Below are positions 9,114 through 18,915 of a stretch of 64,000 nucleotides of DNA, piece after piece; within the stretch, counting starts at the first letter, position 1, and each line of letters begins with the position of its first letter. The position numbers and the translations under genes are program-made. Under the pieces are notes generated by a model, which was not told the DNA's origin, did not search any database, and worked only from the letters and a program-made list of their open reading frames with translations. Source of the stretch: Sphingomonas ginsengisoli An et al. 2013 (GTDB lineage: Bacteria > Pseudomonadota > Alphaproteobacteria > Sphingomonadales > Sphingomonadaceae); contig NZ_CP045434.1 of NCBI RefSeq assembly GCF_009363895.1, positions 2,560,501 to 2,624,500 on the forward strand. Direction: 5' to 3'.

Positions 9114-9260
9114 GATTGAGAAAATCCTGTTCTTGAAAGGTTTAGGGTGTCCAATCATCGCGCAAGCGAGCGGTTGCGGTTCATAACTTTAGTTAGGACG
9201 ATGGCCGGCCGTGGGCGGAAAAGTTGACGATTGCGCCCGCGCCGCCGAAGAGCCTGGGCC

Positions 9261-10793
<1,533 letters not shown>

Positions 10794-10810
10794 GTTGAGC
10801 TCCCCCATCC

Positions 10811-11240
10811 GTCATGCTGAACGTGTTTCAGCATCCATGGTCGAGCCACGCCGTGCGTGACGACAAGGACCCTGAAACAAGTTCAGGGTGAAGGCATAGG
10901 ATCGAAACCGAGTCCCACTGCGAGATCGTGCCAGTCCGGATTCTCACTCTCAATCAGATTGATCTTCCACTGTCGATGCCAGCGCTTGAGCTGCTTCTCC
11001 CGCTCAATCGCGTCGAGCATGGTTTCGAACGGCTCGAACCTCACCAGGAGCATCACGCCATAGCGCGTCGTAAATCCCTTCACCTCGCCACTGCGATGCT
11101 GATAGAGGCGCGCGACGAGATCGGAGGTTACTCCGACGTACAGCGTCCCACGGGGTTGGCTGGCAAGGATGTAAACGCACGGCAGCTTCACGGCCGCCGT
11201 GAATGCGGAGGAATGGATGCTGAAACAAGTTCAGCATGAC
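10811..11240. mobile_element. GIY-YIG nuclease cassette bounded by 28-bp inverted repeats
   Basis: Left end 10811-10838 and right end 11213-11240 are inverted copies of the same 28-bp arm found at 4070/4145, with a single mismatch between the two ends (ACGTG versus ACTTG on the same strand). Inside lie a variant palindrome (10869-10889, CCCTGAA-ACAAG-TTCAGGG core less its first base) and one gene for a single-domain GIY-YIG nuclease. The nuclease stop codon (10883-10885) falls inside the variant palindrome, and its start lies 21 bp from the right arm, so gene and repeats form one compact unit. No target-site duplication is obvious. It interrupts the pccB-mce interval. Calling it mobile is an inference from structure. 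Confidence 0.6.
10883..11191 (-). CDS. Single-domain GIY-YIG nuclease
   Basis: 102 residues. The N-terminal motif is VYILASQPRGTLYVGVTSDL, i.e. the GIY and YIG halves in the forms VYI and YVG; Arg in LVARLYQHR and Glu in AIEREKQLKRW are candidate catalytic residues. It belongs to the short stand-alone GIY-YIG group (COG2827-like), not to UvrC. The frame begins with GTG at 11191; no good ribosome site is seen, so translation may be weak or dependent on the repeat. The stop codon lies inside a repeat arm. It is read against pccB and mce, and nothing links it to propionate metabolism. See the enclosing cassette. Confidence 0.85.
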   Translation of the reverse strand: MKLPCVYILASQPRGTLYVGVTSDLVARLYQHRSGEVKGFTTRYGVMLLVRFEPFETMLDAIEREKQLKRWHRQWKINLIESENPDWHDLAVGLGFDPMPSP

Positions 11241-11248
11241 GGTGGACA

Positions 11249-11668
11249 ATGAAACTCGGCCGCCTGAACCACGTCGGGGTCGCCACCCCCTCGATCGAGC
11301 GCAGCGTCGAGCGCTACCGCACCCTGTTCGGCGCCGAGCCGCACGGCGAGCCGTTCGACCTTCCTGCGCAGGGTGTCCGCGTCTGTTTCGTCGATGCGCC
11401 CAACAGCCAGGTCGAACTGATCGAGCCGCTCGGCCCCGACAGCCCGATCGCCAAATTCCTCGAGAAGAATCCCGAAGGCGGGCAGCACCACGTCTGCTTC
11501 GAGGTCGACGACATCGAGGCCGCCCGCACCCACTTCGAAGGCCAGGGCGTCCGCATCCTCGGGCCGACCCGGATCGGCGCGCACGGGACGCCGATCTTCT
11601 TCGTCCACCCCAAGGACATGGGCGGCGTGCTGACCGAGTTCATGGAATCGCCCAAGCAGGCGCACTGA
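11249..11668 (+). CDS. mce: Methylmalonyl-CoA epimerase
   Basis: 139-residue vicinal-oxygen-chelate protein with two beta-alpha-beta-beta-beta units. Metal ligands and family blocks visible: LNHVGVATPSIE (first His), QVELIEPLG, GGQHHVCFEVDDI (second His), and a terminal FVHPKDMGGVLTEFME (Glu ligand). It interconverts the two stereoisomers of methylmalonyl-CoA so that the B12 mutase can take propionate carbon to succinyl-CoA. With pccB 455 bp upstream on the same strand it forms the propionate branch. It starts 8 bp after the right inverted repeat of the GIY-YIG cassette, so its upstream region is now partly repeat sequence. Convergent with phaC. Confidence 0.93.
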   Translation: MKLGRLNHVGVATPSIERSVERYRTLFGAEPHGEPFDLPAQGVRVCFVDAPNSQVELIEPLGPDSPIAKFLEKNPEGGQHHVCFEVDDIEAARTHFEGQGVRILGPTRIGAHGTPIFFVHPKDMGGVLTEFMESPKQAH

Positions 11669-11678
11669 AAAGCACGCC

Positions 11679-13412
11679 TCAGCGCGTCTTCACATAGCGC
11701 CCCGGCGCGTCCTCGATCGCCTTGAGCTTACCCTTGCCCGGGACCCGCGCGCCCTTGGCGGGGACCTCGCTCGGGTCCTGCGCCTTTAGCCACTCGAGCC
11801 AATCGGGCCACCAGCTCCCCTTATGCTCGGTCGCCCCGGCGATGAACGCGTCGAGGCTCGCCGCATCGTCGTCGTTGACCCAATATTGGTATTTGCCCGC
11901 GGCCGGCGGGTTGACCACCCCGGCGATATGGCCCGAGCCCGCCAGCACGAACCGTTTGGCCCCGCGGAAATGGTCCATGATCTTCCACACGCTCTCGGGC
12001 GGGGCGATATGGTCCTCGCGTCCGGCCTGGATGTAGCAGGGCGTCTCGACCTTCCCCAGCTCGATCGGCGTGCCGGCGACCGACACTCCGCCCGTCACCA
12101 TCCGGTTGCCCTGGTAGAGCGTCTCCAGATAGTCGCGGTGCCAGCCGGCCGGCAGATTGGTGACGTCGCTGTTCCAGTGGAGCAGGTCGAACGGCGCCGG
12201 CTCCTCGCCGAGCAGGTAATTGCCGACCACGTAATTCCAGATGAGGTCGCGCCCGCGCAGCAGGTTGAATGTCGCCGCCATGTAGCGCCCGTCGAGCACG
12301 CCATTCTCGGCGGTGAGCTGATCCAATAGCCCCATCGTCTCGTCGCCGAGGAACAGCTTCAAATCGCCCGCGCTCTCGAAGTCGACCTGCGCGGTGAAGA
12401 AAGTCGCGCTCTTGACCTTGGCCGCCTCACCCTTGGCGGCAAGGTAGGCGAGCGTCGCCGCCAGCGTCGTTCCCGCCACGCAATAGCCGATCACGTGGAC
12501 ACTCTCGACGCCGAGCAGGTCGCGGATGGTGTCGACCGCGTCGATCTGCCCGCGCAGCACATAGTCGTCGAGCGTCGTGTCCTTGAGGCTCTCGTCGGCC
12601 GACTTCCAGCTGACCATGAATAGCGAGATGCCCTGCTCGACACACCAGCGGACGAAGCTCTTCTCGGGCGTCAGGTCGAGGATATAATAGCGGTTGATCC
12701 ACGGCGGGAAGATCACCAGCGGCGTCCCCAGCACCTTGTCGGTGACCGGGGTGTACTGGATCAGCTGGTAGAGCGGCGTCTCCTTGATCACCTTGCCCGG
12801 CGTGGTCGCGAGATTGCGCCCGACCTCGAACGCACCCTTGCGGGTCTGGGTCAACTGTCCTGAGCGGATGTCGTCGAGCATGTGGCGCAGCCCGGTCAGC
12901 AGATTCTCGCCGCGCGTCTCCATCGTCTTTTTGAGCACGAGCGGATTGGTCAGCGCGAAGTTCGACGGGCTCATCGCGTCGACGAAGCTCTTGGTGGTGA
13001 ATTTGAGCTTTTGGCGGGTCGCCTCGTCGACGCCCTCGACTTTGTCGACGCCTGACAGGAGTTGGTCGGAGATGGCGAGGTAGCTCTGGCGGATGGTGTC
13101 GAATAACGGGTTGTCGCGCCACTCGGGAGCGGCGAAGCGCTTGTCCTTCTGTGTCGCCGCGGCCTGCGCCTGGCCGAGCATCTGGCCCCACGCCTGGAGC
13201 CCCTTGCTCCACGCGTCGGCGCCCGCCGTGAACAGCGCCATCGGATCGGCCGGCGCGGCCGGGGCGGCGAGCCCGGGCAGCGGCTGGCCCGACTTGAGGC
13301 TCTCGGCCCAGCTCTCCATCAGCATCTGCTGCGCCCGCCCCATCACCGAGGTCCAGTGTTGCCAGTCCTCGAGGGTGGGGAAGGGCGGGGTGGGGGCGGT
13401 GGTGTCGGACAT
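11679..13412 (-). CDS. phaC: Class I poly(3-hydroxyalkanoate) synthase
   Basis: 577 residues, typical of class I PhaC. The lipase-like box GYCVAGTTLA places the catalytic Cys at 311, followed by the conserved REDHIAPPESVW (Asp and HIAP region) and SGHIAGVVNPP (catalytic His). The PhaC N-terminal domain lies at about 90-260, with FPPWINRYYILDL just before the alpha/beta-hydrolase core. It polymerises (R)-3-hydroxyacyl-CoA into storage granules, and the nearby propionyl-CoA genes could supply related CoA esters, though that link is only positional. The ATG at 13412 is chosen over a 12-codon upstream extension. Its gene is 10 bp from mce, convergent. Confidence 0.94.
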   Translation of the reverse strand: MSDTTAPTPPFPTLEDWQHWTSVMGRAQQMLMESWAESLKSGQPLPGLAAPAAPADPMALFTAGADAWSKGLQAWGQMLGQAQAAATQKDKRFAAPEWRDNPLFDTIRQSYLAISDQLLSGVDKVEGVDEATRQKLKFTTKSFVDAMSPSNFALTNPLVLKKTMETRGENLLTGLRHMLDDIRSGQLTQTRKGAFEVGRNLATTPGKVIKETPLYQLIQYTPVTDKVLGTPLVIFPPWINRYYILDLTPEKSFVRWCVEQGISLFMVSWKSADESLKDTTLDDYVLRGQIDAVDTIRDLLGVESVHVIGYCVAGTTLAATLAYLAAKGEAAKVKSATFFTAQVDFESAGDLKLFLGDETMGLLDQLTAENGVLDGRYMAATFNLLRGRDLIWNYVVGNYLLGEEPAPFDLLHWNSDVTNLPAGWHRDYLETLYQGNRMVTGGVSVAGTPIELGKVETPCYIQAGREDHIAPPESVWKIMDHFRGAKRFVLAGSGHIAGVVNPPAAGKYQYWVNDDDAASLDAFIAGATEHKGSWWPDWLEWLKAQDPSEVPAKGARVPGKGKLKAIEDAPGRYVKTR

Positions 13413-13466
13413 GGCGTCAACTCTACTCGCGCGCCGCGAAGCCGTCACCCCGTGCCGCGCGCGACC

Positions 13467-14198
13467 TCAGTCGACCGGTTCGGCGGGAACTCGACACGGC
13501 CGTCCGGCGACGCGCGCGACCTCGCGGCACATCCGCCGCGCCGCAGCCAGCGTTTCGCCGAGATTGTCGCGGACGAAGAGCTTTCCGGTCAGTCGTTTCA
13601 ACAAAAGGTCCTGGGCATTGCGGTCCGCCGCGAGTCGTGCGCGGTCGATGTCGAACGCCACCCGTCGCCGGGTCGTCGGATCGTAGCGGTAATGGATCGT
13701 GTCGCCCGGCCAGTCGCCGCCCGATGTCGCGCGGACATAATCGATCCCCTGCTCGAGATAGCCTTAGCTGCGCACATAATCGGCCACCGCGTCGCGCATG
13801 GCGACGTCGCCCAACTTGCCGAACAGCCCCGACGACACGAGCTCGCGATAGATGGTGTCGGGCGCGTCGGGCTTGGGCAGCACCCGAGACCCCGCGATTC
13901 CCTCGTCGAACCCCGGAGGACGCGCGGTGGGGTCGCGCATCGCCTTTGCGCTGACCTCCATCAGGTCGAGATTTTCCTTCAGGGCCACGTCGAGATCGCG
14001 CAGCGCGGCGACGTCCTGCTGGGCCTCGTTGAGCAACCGCCCGACCGCCTGGTTGCGCACGTCGCGATCGTGGGCGGCCTCGGACCAGTCGCTGATCTTG
14101 AACGCCAGCAGCACGCCGAGCACCACCAGCACGAACTCGATCCCGACCGCCACCCAATCCTGCCGCGCCAGCGCGGCCCGTGTCCCCCGCCCGATCAT
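13467..14198 (-). pseudogene. Membrane-anchored hypothetical protein interrupted by one in-frame TAA
   Basis: The first 144 codons encode a protein with one membrane helix near the N-terminus (IEFVLVVLGVLLAFKISDW) followed by a helical, charged soluble part; this pattern is common in uncharacterised alphaproteobacterial proteins of about 240 residues. A TAA at 13764-13766 stops it, but the same frame continues without a gap for 98 more sense codons (GYLEQGIDYVRATSGG...) to a TGA at 13467. The two halves together make 242 amino-acid codons around the stop. A single base change (for example Tyr TAC to TAA) would explain it. Either the gene is freshly inactivated, a 144-residue product suffices, or the base is a sequencing error. 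It lies upstream of phaC in the same direction. Confidence 0.7.
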
Positions 14199-14298
14199 GG
14201 CGGATTATTACCAAAAAACGGGGTTCGCGCGAAGTCGGCCACGACCGCCTTTGGACTTCACGCTTGCGCGCTCCGCTCGGGACGGGCGAAAGGGGCGG

Positions 14299-14928
14299 GT
14301 GACCCCCGCGCTCCCTACCCCGAGCCTGCCTCAGGCGATCGTCCTGCTCGATTATTTCGGGATCGCGGTGTTCGCCATTTCGGGCGCACTGCTCGCCGCC
14401 GAGAAGCGCCAGACCCTCGTCACCTTCATCTTCTTCGCGGTCGTCACCGGGGTCGGCGGCGGCACGCTGCGCGACTTGCTGATCGGGGCGCCGGTGTTCT
14501 GGGTCCACCGCAACGGGGTGCTTCTGATCTGCATGGCGGCCGCGCTGGCGGTCTGGCTGGTCCGCAGCCGTCGCATTTCGGAACGCACCCTGCTGTGGTT
14601 CGACGCGCTCGGGCTCGGCGCCTACGCGACCTATGGCGCGGCCAAGGCGACCGCGTGGGGCGTTGCCCCGGTGCCGGCCTTCGCGATGGGCGTGCTGACC
14701 GCCTGCGCGGGCGGGATCATCCGCGACGTCCTCGCCGGACAGCCGTCGATCCTGATGCGGCCCGAGCTCTACGTCACCGCCGCGGCGTTGAGCGCCGGGC
14801 TGTTCGTCGGCCTGCCGCTCATCGGGGTGCCGCTGCCGCTTGCCGCGCTCGTCGCCGCGCTCGCCGGTTTCGGCTTGCGCGGGCTGGCCATCGCCCGCGG
14901 CTGGAGCCTGCCCGCTTACTCCGGCTGA
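14299..14928 (+). CDS. Trimeric intracellular cation channel (TRIC/UPF0126) family membrane protein
   Basis: 209 residues with about seven membrane helices and two UPF0126 repeats: the first has FGIAVFAISGALLAAEKR and GVGGGTLRDLLIGAPVFW, the second ALGLGAYATYGAAKA and CAGGIIRDVLAGQPSILM. The paired GGGTLRDLL / GGIIRDVL glycine-rich bends are the family's pore-lining signature. Prokaryotic TRIC proteins conduct monovalent cations. I prefer the GTG at 14299 (AGGGGCGG just before it) because it gives the usual length; an in-frame ATG at 14197 would add 34 residues not seen in the family. Divergent from the broken gene to its left. Confidence 0.85.
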   Translation: MTPALPTPSLPQAIVLLDYFGIAVFAISGALLAAEKRQTLVTFIFFAVVTGVGGGTLRDLLIGAPVFWVHRNGVLLICMAAALAVWLVRSRRISERTLLWFDALGLGAYATYGAAKATAWGVAPVPAFAMGVLTACAGGIIRDVLAGQPSILMRPELYVTAAALSAGLFVGLPLIGVPLPLAALVAALAGFGLRGLAIARGWSLPAYSG

Positions 14929-15011
14929 GGTGTGCATTGCCCGCTTGTCACGCGGCTTCAACCCTCAAGTGAGGCCGCCGCGCGCAGAGGCTGCGGCGAA
15001 GGAGTGTGCCG

Positions 15012-15398
15012 ATGTTCATTCTGTTCGCCGCCGCCGCGCTCGCCGCCGCCAACCCGGGTAACGACCCCGCGCTCGAGCCCGACCTCACCCGCGCCGAGGC
15101 GCTCATTCGCGCCGACCAGTTGTTCGACCGCTTCGACCGCAATCACGACGGGCTCGTCACCCACGCCGAAGCGGTGGCAGAAGGGCACAAGCTCGTCCTT
15201 CTCCGCCTCGCCACCGGGCGCGATTCAGCGCCGGGGCTCGGCGGCCACACGCTGCAATATCTCCGCGCGAAGTTCGACGGCGCGCCGTTCGTCACCCGCG
15301 CCCAGTTCGAGGCCGCTTGGCTCGCCCATTTCGACGCGATGGACACCAACCACGACGGCATCCTCACCGCCGCCGAACGGGTCGCCGCCGTTCGCTGA
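15012..15398 (+). CDS. Small exported EF-hand protein
   Basis: 128 residues. A short hydrophobic leader (MFILFAAAALAAA) suggests export to the periplasm. Two EF-hand calcium loops are clear: DRFDRNHDGLVTHAE near residue 38 and DAMDTNHDGILTAAE near residue 108, each with the D-x-[DN]-x-[DN]-G pattern and a closing Glu. The ATG at 15012 has AAGGAG 8 bp upstream. Sphingomonads carry many such calmodulin-like exported proteins; none has a firmly assigned role. It stands alone, downstream of the TRIC-type channel in the same direction. Confidence 0.8.
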   Translation: MFILFAAAALAAANPGNDPALEPDLTRAEALIRADQLFDRFDRNHDGLVTHAEAVAEGHKLVLLRLATGRDSAPGLGGHTLQYLRAKFDGAPFVTRAQFEAAWLAHFDAMDTNHDGILTAAERVAAVR

Positions 15399-15482
15399 CG
15401 TTTAGAGAAAAGCAAACCGCGCCTGCTAGCCCATCGCGACGGCGGGCGCGGGGCTCGCCGATGTAGGGCGGAGCGGACAGCG

Positions 15483-17045
15483 TTGACGACGACGACCGCC
15501 ACGCTCGCGCTGCCCACTGCCAAGCCCTGGCCGCGCCCCGCGGTCGCACCGCTGTCGGCGCTGGTCGCCGGGCTGACGATCCTCTCGCTGCTGCCGCTGC
15601 TGCTGATCCGCTACCCGGCCGAGGTCGATTACTACAATCACCTCGCGCGGATGGGACTGATCGCCGACTGGTGGCGGGGGGTCGACAATCCCTTCTACGC
15701 CGTCCGCTGGCAGATGCTGCCCAACCTCGCCGCCGACCTCATCGTCCCGCCGCTCGGGCTGCTGATCGGGGTCGAGGCGGCGCTGAAGCTGTTCGCGGTC
15801 GCCGCCAAATTGATGATCGTCACCGGGGCCGTCGCGCTCGAACGCGTGGTACGCGGCCGGCACCTGCTCGCCGGATTGTTCGCGCTGCTGGTGCTGTTCA
15901 ATTGGCCCTTCTCGTGGGGCGTCGTCAATTTCGAGTTCGGGCTGGGCGTCGCGCTGTGGGGCGTCGCGGCGTGGGTTTCCTTTGCCGGCCGTCCGCTCAT
16001 CCAGCGCGCGGCGGTGCACACGGGCGTCGTCGGCGCGCTGTTCCTCAGCCACTTCCTCGCGCTCGGCATTTACGGCGTGACCATCGGCCTTCTCGAGCTC
16101 GCGCGGTGGAGCCGCCCGGCGACCCGGCTGCGCCCGGCTCGGACAGTAGCCCTGCTCGCCGTAATGGCCGCGCCAGTGGCGCTGCTGCTCGCACTCACGC
16201 GGCTGAGTGGCGGTGCGATCGGCGGGACCACCACTGTCTGGGCGTTCGGCTTCAAGTGGTTGTGGCCGCTGCTGCTCCTCAACGCCGACCTGCCCATGCT
16301 GAGCGCCGCGATGATGCTCGGGCTGCTGCTGTGGCTCGGCATACTCGTCGCGCGGCGGCGGCTGAGCCTGACCCGCGAGGGCGCGTTCGTGGCCGGTGGG
16401 CTTCTGCTGCTCTACGTCGCGATGCCACGGCAGCTGTTCGAGACCGACATGATCGATATCCGGCTGCTCGTCCCGCTGTTCCTGATCGTCCCCGCCTTCG
16501 TCTCGCTCGAGGGGTGGAGCGCCCGCGCGCGCCGCCACGCCGCGCTCGCACTGACCGTGCTCATCCTCGTCAACCTCGCCGTGACCGCGACCAGTTGGCG
16601 CAGCGTCTCGCGCGACGCCGCCGAACTGCGCGCCGCGGTCGCCACCTTGCCGCCGGGCAGCCGCCTCCTCGTCGCCCGCGCTCCCGGCGCCGCCGAGCGA
16701 TACTCCTCCGCGCCGATCGTCTTCGTGCCGACACTCGCGGTGCACGACATCCATGCCTTCACCCCGTCGCTCTACACGATGCCGGGGGTGCAGCCGGTCG
16801 CCCCGCGCCCCGCGGTCGCCCCGCTCCACATCGACAAGGGCCTGGACTATCGCCTGCCACCCTTCGCGCTGCTCGCTGGCGAGGTCCGCCGCCCGGGTTC
16901 GAGCGGGCGCACCTACCTCGCCGATTGGCCCCACGCCTATGACGCGCTGGTGTTGATCGGCCCGCCGGTCGCCAATCCCTGGTCCGACCGCCTTCGTCCG
17001 GTCGCAGCCACGGCCCAGGCCACCATCTATCGCCTGGGGAACTGA
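15483..17045 (+). CDS. Polytopic membrane protein of unknown function
   Basis: 520 residues with around ten or more predicted membrane helices and a more polar C-terminal third. The N-terminal part carries EVDYYNHLARMGLIADWW directly after the first helix, with the acidic residue after helix 1 placed as in membrane GT-C glycosyltransferases, but no firm family motif is seen, so I leave the function open. The frame opens at a TTG (15483) with GGAG 12 bp upstream; no ATG exists before the first helix. The downstream aminotransferase follows 45 bp later in the same direction. Confidence 0.6.
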   Translation: MTTTTATLALPTAKPWPRPAVAPLSALVAGLTILSLLPLLLIRYPAEVDYYNHLARMGLIADWWRGVDNPFYAVRWQMLPNLAADLIVPPLGLLIGVEAALKLFAVAAKLMIVTGAVALERVVRGRHLLAGLFALLVLFNWPFSWGVVNFEFGLGVALWGVAAWVSFAGRPLIQRAAVHTGVVGALFLSHFLALGIYGVTIGLLELARWSRPATRLRPARTVALLAVMAAPVALLLALTRLSGGAIGGTTTVWAFGFKWLWPLLLLNADLPMLSAAMMLGLLLWLGILVARRRLSLTREGAFVAGGLLLLYVAMPRQLFETDMIDIRLLVPLFLIVPAFVSLEGWSARARRHAALALTVLILVNLAVTATSWRSVSRDAAELRAAVATLPPGSRLLVARAPGAAERYSSAPIVFVPTLAVHDIHAFTPSLYTMPGVQPVAPRPAVAPLHIDKGLDYRLPPFALLAGEVRRPGSSGRTYLADWPHAYDALVLIGPPVANPWSDRLRPVAATAQATIYRLGN

Positions 17046-17090
17046 GCGGGCGCCTTGCCGCACTGCAGCAAGGGCGTCACAACGCTCGCC

Positions 17091-18281
17091 ATGGACACCG
17101 ACTTCTACCGCATCCACCGCCTGCCGCCCTACGTCTTCGCCGAGGTGAATGCGATGAAGGCCGCGGCGCGGGCGCGGGGGGAGGACATCGTCGACCTCGG
17201 CATGGGCAATCCCGACGGCGCCCCGCCGGCGCATGTCGTCGCCAAGCTCGCCGAAGTCGCGGCCAAGCCCGACGCCCACGGCTATAGCGCCAGCCGCGGC
17301 ATCCCGGGACTGCGCAAGGCCCAGGCCGCTTACTACCAGCGCCGCTTCGGGGTGACCCTCGACCCCGACCGCGAGGTGATCGTCACCCTTGGTTCGAAGG
17401 AGGGCCTCGCCAACCTCGCCCAGGCGATCACCGCGCCGGGCGACGTCGTCCTCGCGCCCAACCCGTCCTACCCGATCCACAGCTTCGGATTCATCATCGC
17501 CGGCGCCGCCATCCGCTCGATCCCCGCTGCCCCGGGCGAGGACTTCTTCGAGCGGCTGCGCCTGGCGATGCGCTACACGGTGCCGCGGCCCAAGGTATTG
17601 GTGATCGGCTATCCGTCGAACCCGACCGCCTATGTCGCCGACAAGCCCTTCTATGAGCGGCTGGTCGCCTTCGCTCGCGAGCATCAGATCTGGATCATCT
17701 CCGACCTCGCCTACGCCGAAATCTACTTCGGCGAGGAGCCGACCCCGTCGATCCTCGCGGTCGAGGGCGCCAAGGAGGTGGCGGTCGAATTCACCTCCAT
17801 GTCCAAATCGTATTCGATGGCCGGCTGGCGGATCGGCTTCGCGGTCGGCAACCCGACCCTGATCGAGGCGCTGGCGCGGGTGAAGAGCTACCTCGACTAT
17901 GGCGCCTTCACCCCGGTCCAGGCCGCCGCCGTCGCTGCCCTTAACGGCCCGCAGGACTGCGTCGCCGCCAACCGCGCGCTCTACAGGAAGCGCCGCGACG
18001 TGCTGGTGGAAAGCTTCGGCCGCGCCGGCTGGGACATTCCGGTGCCGCAGGCGAGCATGTTCGCCTGGGCCCCCATCCCCGAGCCCTTCCGCGCCGCCGG
18101 CAGCATGGCCTTTGCCAAGGATCTGCTGGTCAAGGCGGGGGTCGCGGTCGCCCCGGGGGTCGGCTTCGGCGAGGAAGGCGAAGGCTTTGTCCGCATCGCG
18201 CTGGTCGAGAATGAGCAGCGCCTCCGCCAGGCCGCGCGCGGGGTGAAGAAGCTGCTCGCGACTGCGCCCCGCGCCGGCTGA
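17091..18281 (+). CDS. alaC: PLP-dependent aminotransferase (AlaC / LL-DAP-aminotransferase-like)
   Basis: 396 residues, fold type I class I/II aminotransferase. Visible: DFYRIHRLPPYVFAEV at the N-terminus, DLGMGNPDGAPP, NPSYPIHSFG, GYPSNPTAYVA (PLP ring and phosphate contacts), ISDLAYAEIYF (Asp-x-x-Tyr), and the Schiff-base Lys in SMSKSYSMAGWRIG. Closest in feel to AlaC-type alanine transaminases, which make alanine from pyruvate and glutamate; alternatives are aspartate or LL-diaminopimelate aminotransferase. Cytoplasmic. The ATG at 17091 begins MDTDFYRIHRLPPY, the normal family start. Confidence 0.88.
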   Translation: MDTDFYRIHRLPPYVFAEVNAMKAAARARGEDIVDLGMGNPDGAPPAHVVAKLAEVAAKPDAHGYSASRGIPGLRKAQAAYYQRRFGVTLDPDREVIVTLGSKEGLANLAQAITAPGDVVLAPNPSYPIHSFGFIIAGAAIRSIPAAPGEDFFERLRLAMRYTVPRPKVLVIGYPSNPTAYVADKPFYERLVAFAREHQIWIISDLAYAEIYFGEEPTPSILAVEGAKEVAVEFTSMSKSYSMAGWRIGFAVGNPTLIEALARVKSYLDYGAFTPVQAAAVAALNGPQDCVAANRALYRKRRDVLVESFGRAGWDIPVPQASMFAWAPIPEPFRAAGSMAFAKDLLVKAGVAVAPGVGFGEEGEGFVRIALVENEQRLRQAARGVKKLLATAPRAG

Positions 18282-18312
18282 CCTGACCGGAAAATGAAGA
18301 TGCTTTCATCTT

Positions 18313-18338
18313 GGAAACGGGACAAGCGAGCCGTCGTT
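18313..18338 (+). promoter_or_regulatory. Candidate EcfG-type (general stress sigma factor) promoter
   Basis: GGAAA at 18313-18317 and CGTT at 18335-18338 are spaced by 17 bp. Alphaproteobacterial EcfG promoters are GGAAC-N16/17-CGTT, so this is one mismatch from consensus. It lies 32 bp before the start codon of the small exported protein at 18370. Short motifs occur by chance in GC-rich DNA, so this is a suggestion only. Confidence 0.4.
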
Positions 18339-18369
18339 TGAAGTCCGTCTCGTTTTCGAGGAGGGACTG

Positions 18370-18720
18370 ATGAAGAAGATCTATCTGGCGGCGATGGCGG
18401 TCGCGATCGTCGCGGCGCCTGCCGCCGCGCAGTGGGCGCCGGGCCCATGGAATCCCAATACTTTCTGGCAGGGCGCGCCCGACAATCCCTATGAGCGCAT
18501 CCAGTTCTTGCAGGATCGCGTCACCCGCGGTCTGTCCGACGGTTCGCTCAATCGCCGCGAAGCCAACCGGATCAGCGGTGAGATCAACGGCGTCCGCAAC
18601 TGGATCCAGCGCATGCACTGGGAAGGCGGTCGCCTGACCCCGGATCAGCGCGCCCGGGTGCAGGCGCGGCTCGACCAGATCAGCCGGCAGATCCGCTGGA
18701 TGCGTCACGACGGACGCTAA
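18370..18720 (+). CDS. Small exported protein, unknown function
   Basis: 116 residues. A clean signal peptide (MKKIYLAAMAVAIVAAPAAAQ) is followed by a mature domain rich in Arg, Gln and Trp: NPYERIQFLQDRVTRGLSDG then a helical RRE/RR-rich tail ending WMRHDGR. It is probably periplasmic. I recognise the style from sphingomonad genomes, where similar small proteins are frequent, but no function is known to me. GAGGAGGG sits just before the ATG, and a possible EcfG-type promoter lies upstream. A strong hairpin with a T-run follows the gene at 18746. Confidence 0.75.
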   Translation: MKKIYLAAMAVAIVAAPAAAQWAPGPWNPNTFWQGAPDNPYERIQFLQDRVTRGLSDGSLNRREANRISGEINGVRNWIQRMHWEGGRLTPDQRARVQARLDQISRQIRWMRHDGR

Positions 18721-18745
18721 TTAGGCAGTCGAATGAATGACGCAG

Positions 18746-18776
18746 CGGCCTCGTCGAATGTTCGGCGGGGCCGTTT
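18746..18776 (+). terminator. Rho-independent terminator after the small exported protein
   Basis: CGGCCTCGTCGAA at 18746-18758 pairs with TTCGGCGGGGCCG at 18761-18773 (13 positions, a few G-T pairs), followed by TTT and a T-rich tail. It begins 26 bp after the stop codon at 18720. Confidence 0.65.
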
Positions 18777-18915
18777 CGTCTGGACGGCGCGCTCATCCTC
18801 AGCCCGCCTTGCGCGCGCCGCCGAATTCGCAGTCGGTGTAAGCGGTCACAATGTAGAAATCAGGCCAGACCCGCCGATTTTCCCAGACGCCGCAAGGCTC
18901 ACCGACCAGCTTGCT

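Noticed and set aside
11004..11249. 81-codon leftward frame overlapping the GIY-YIG gene
   Set aside because: Different frame of the same strand; it begins in the inverted repeat and has no motif, whereas the GIY-YIG frame is clear.
15426..17684. Leftward 750-codon open frame across the membrane protein and aminotransferase
   Set aside because: It spans two real genes on the other strand and translates to low-complexity Arg/Gly/Glu sequence; no start context and no family resemblance.
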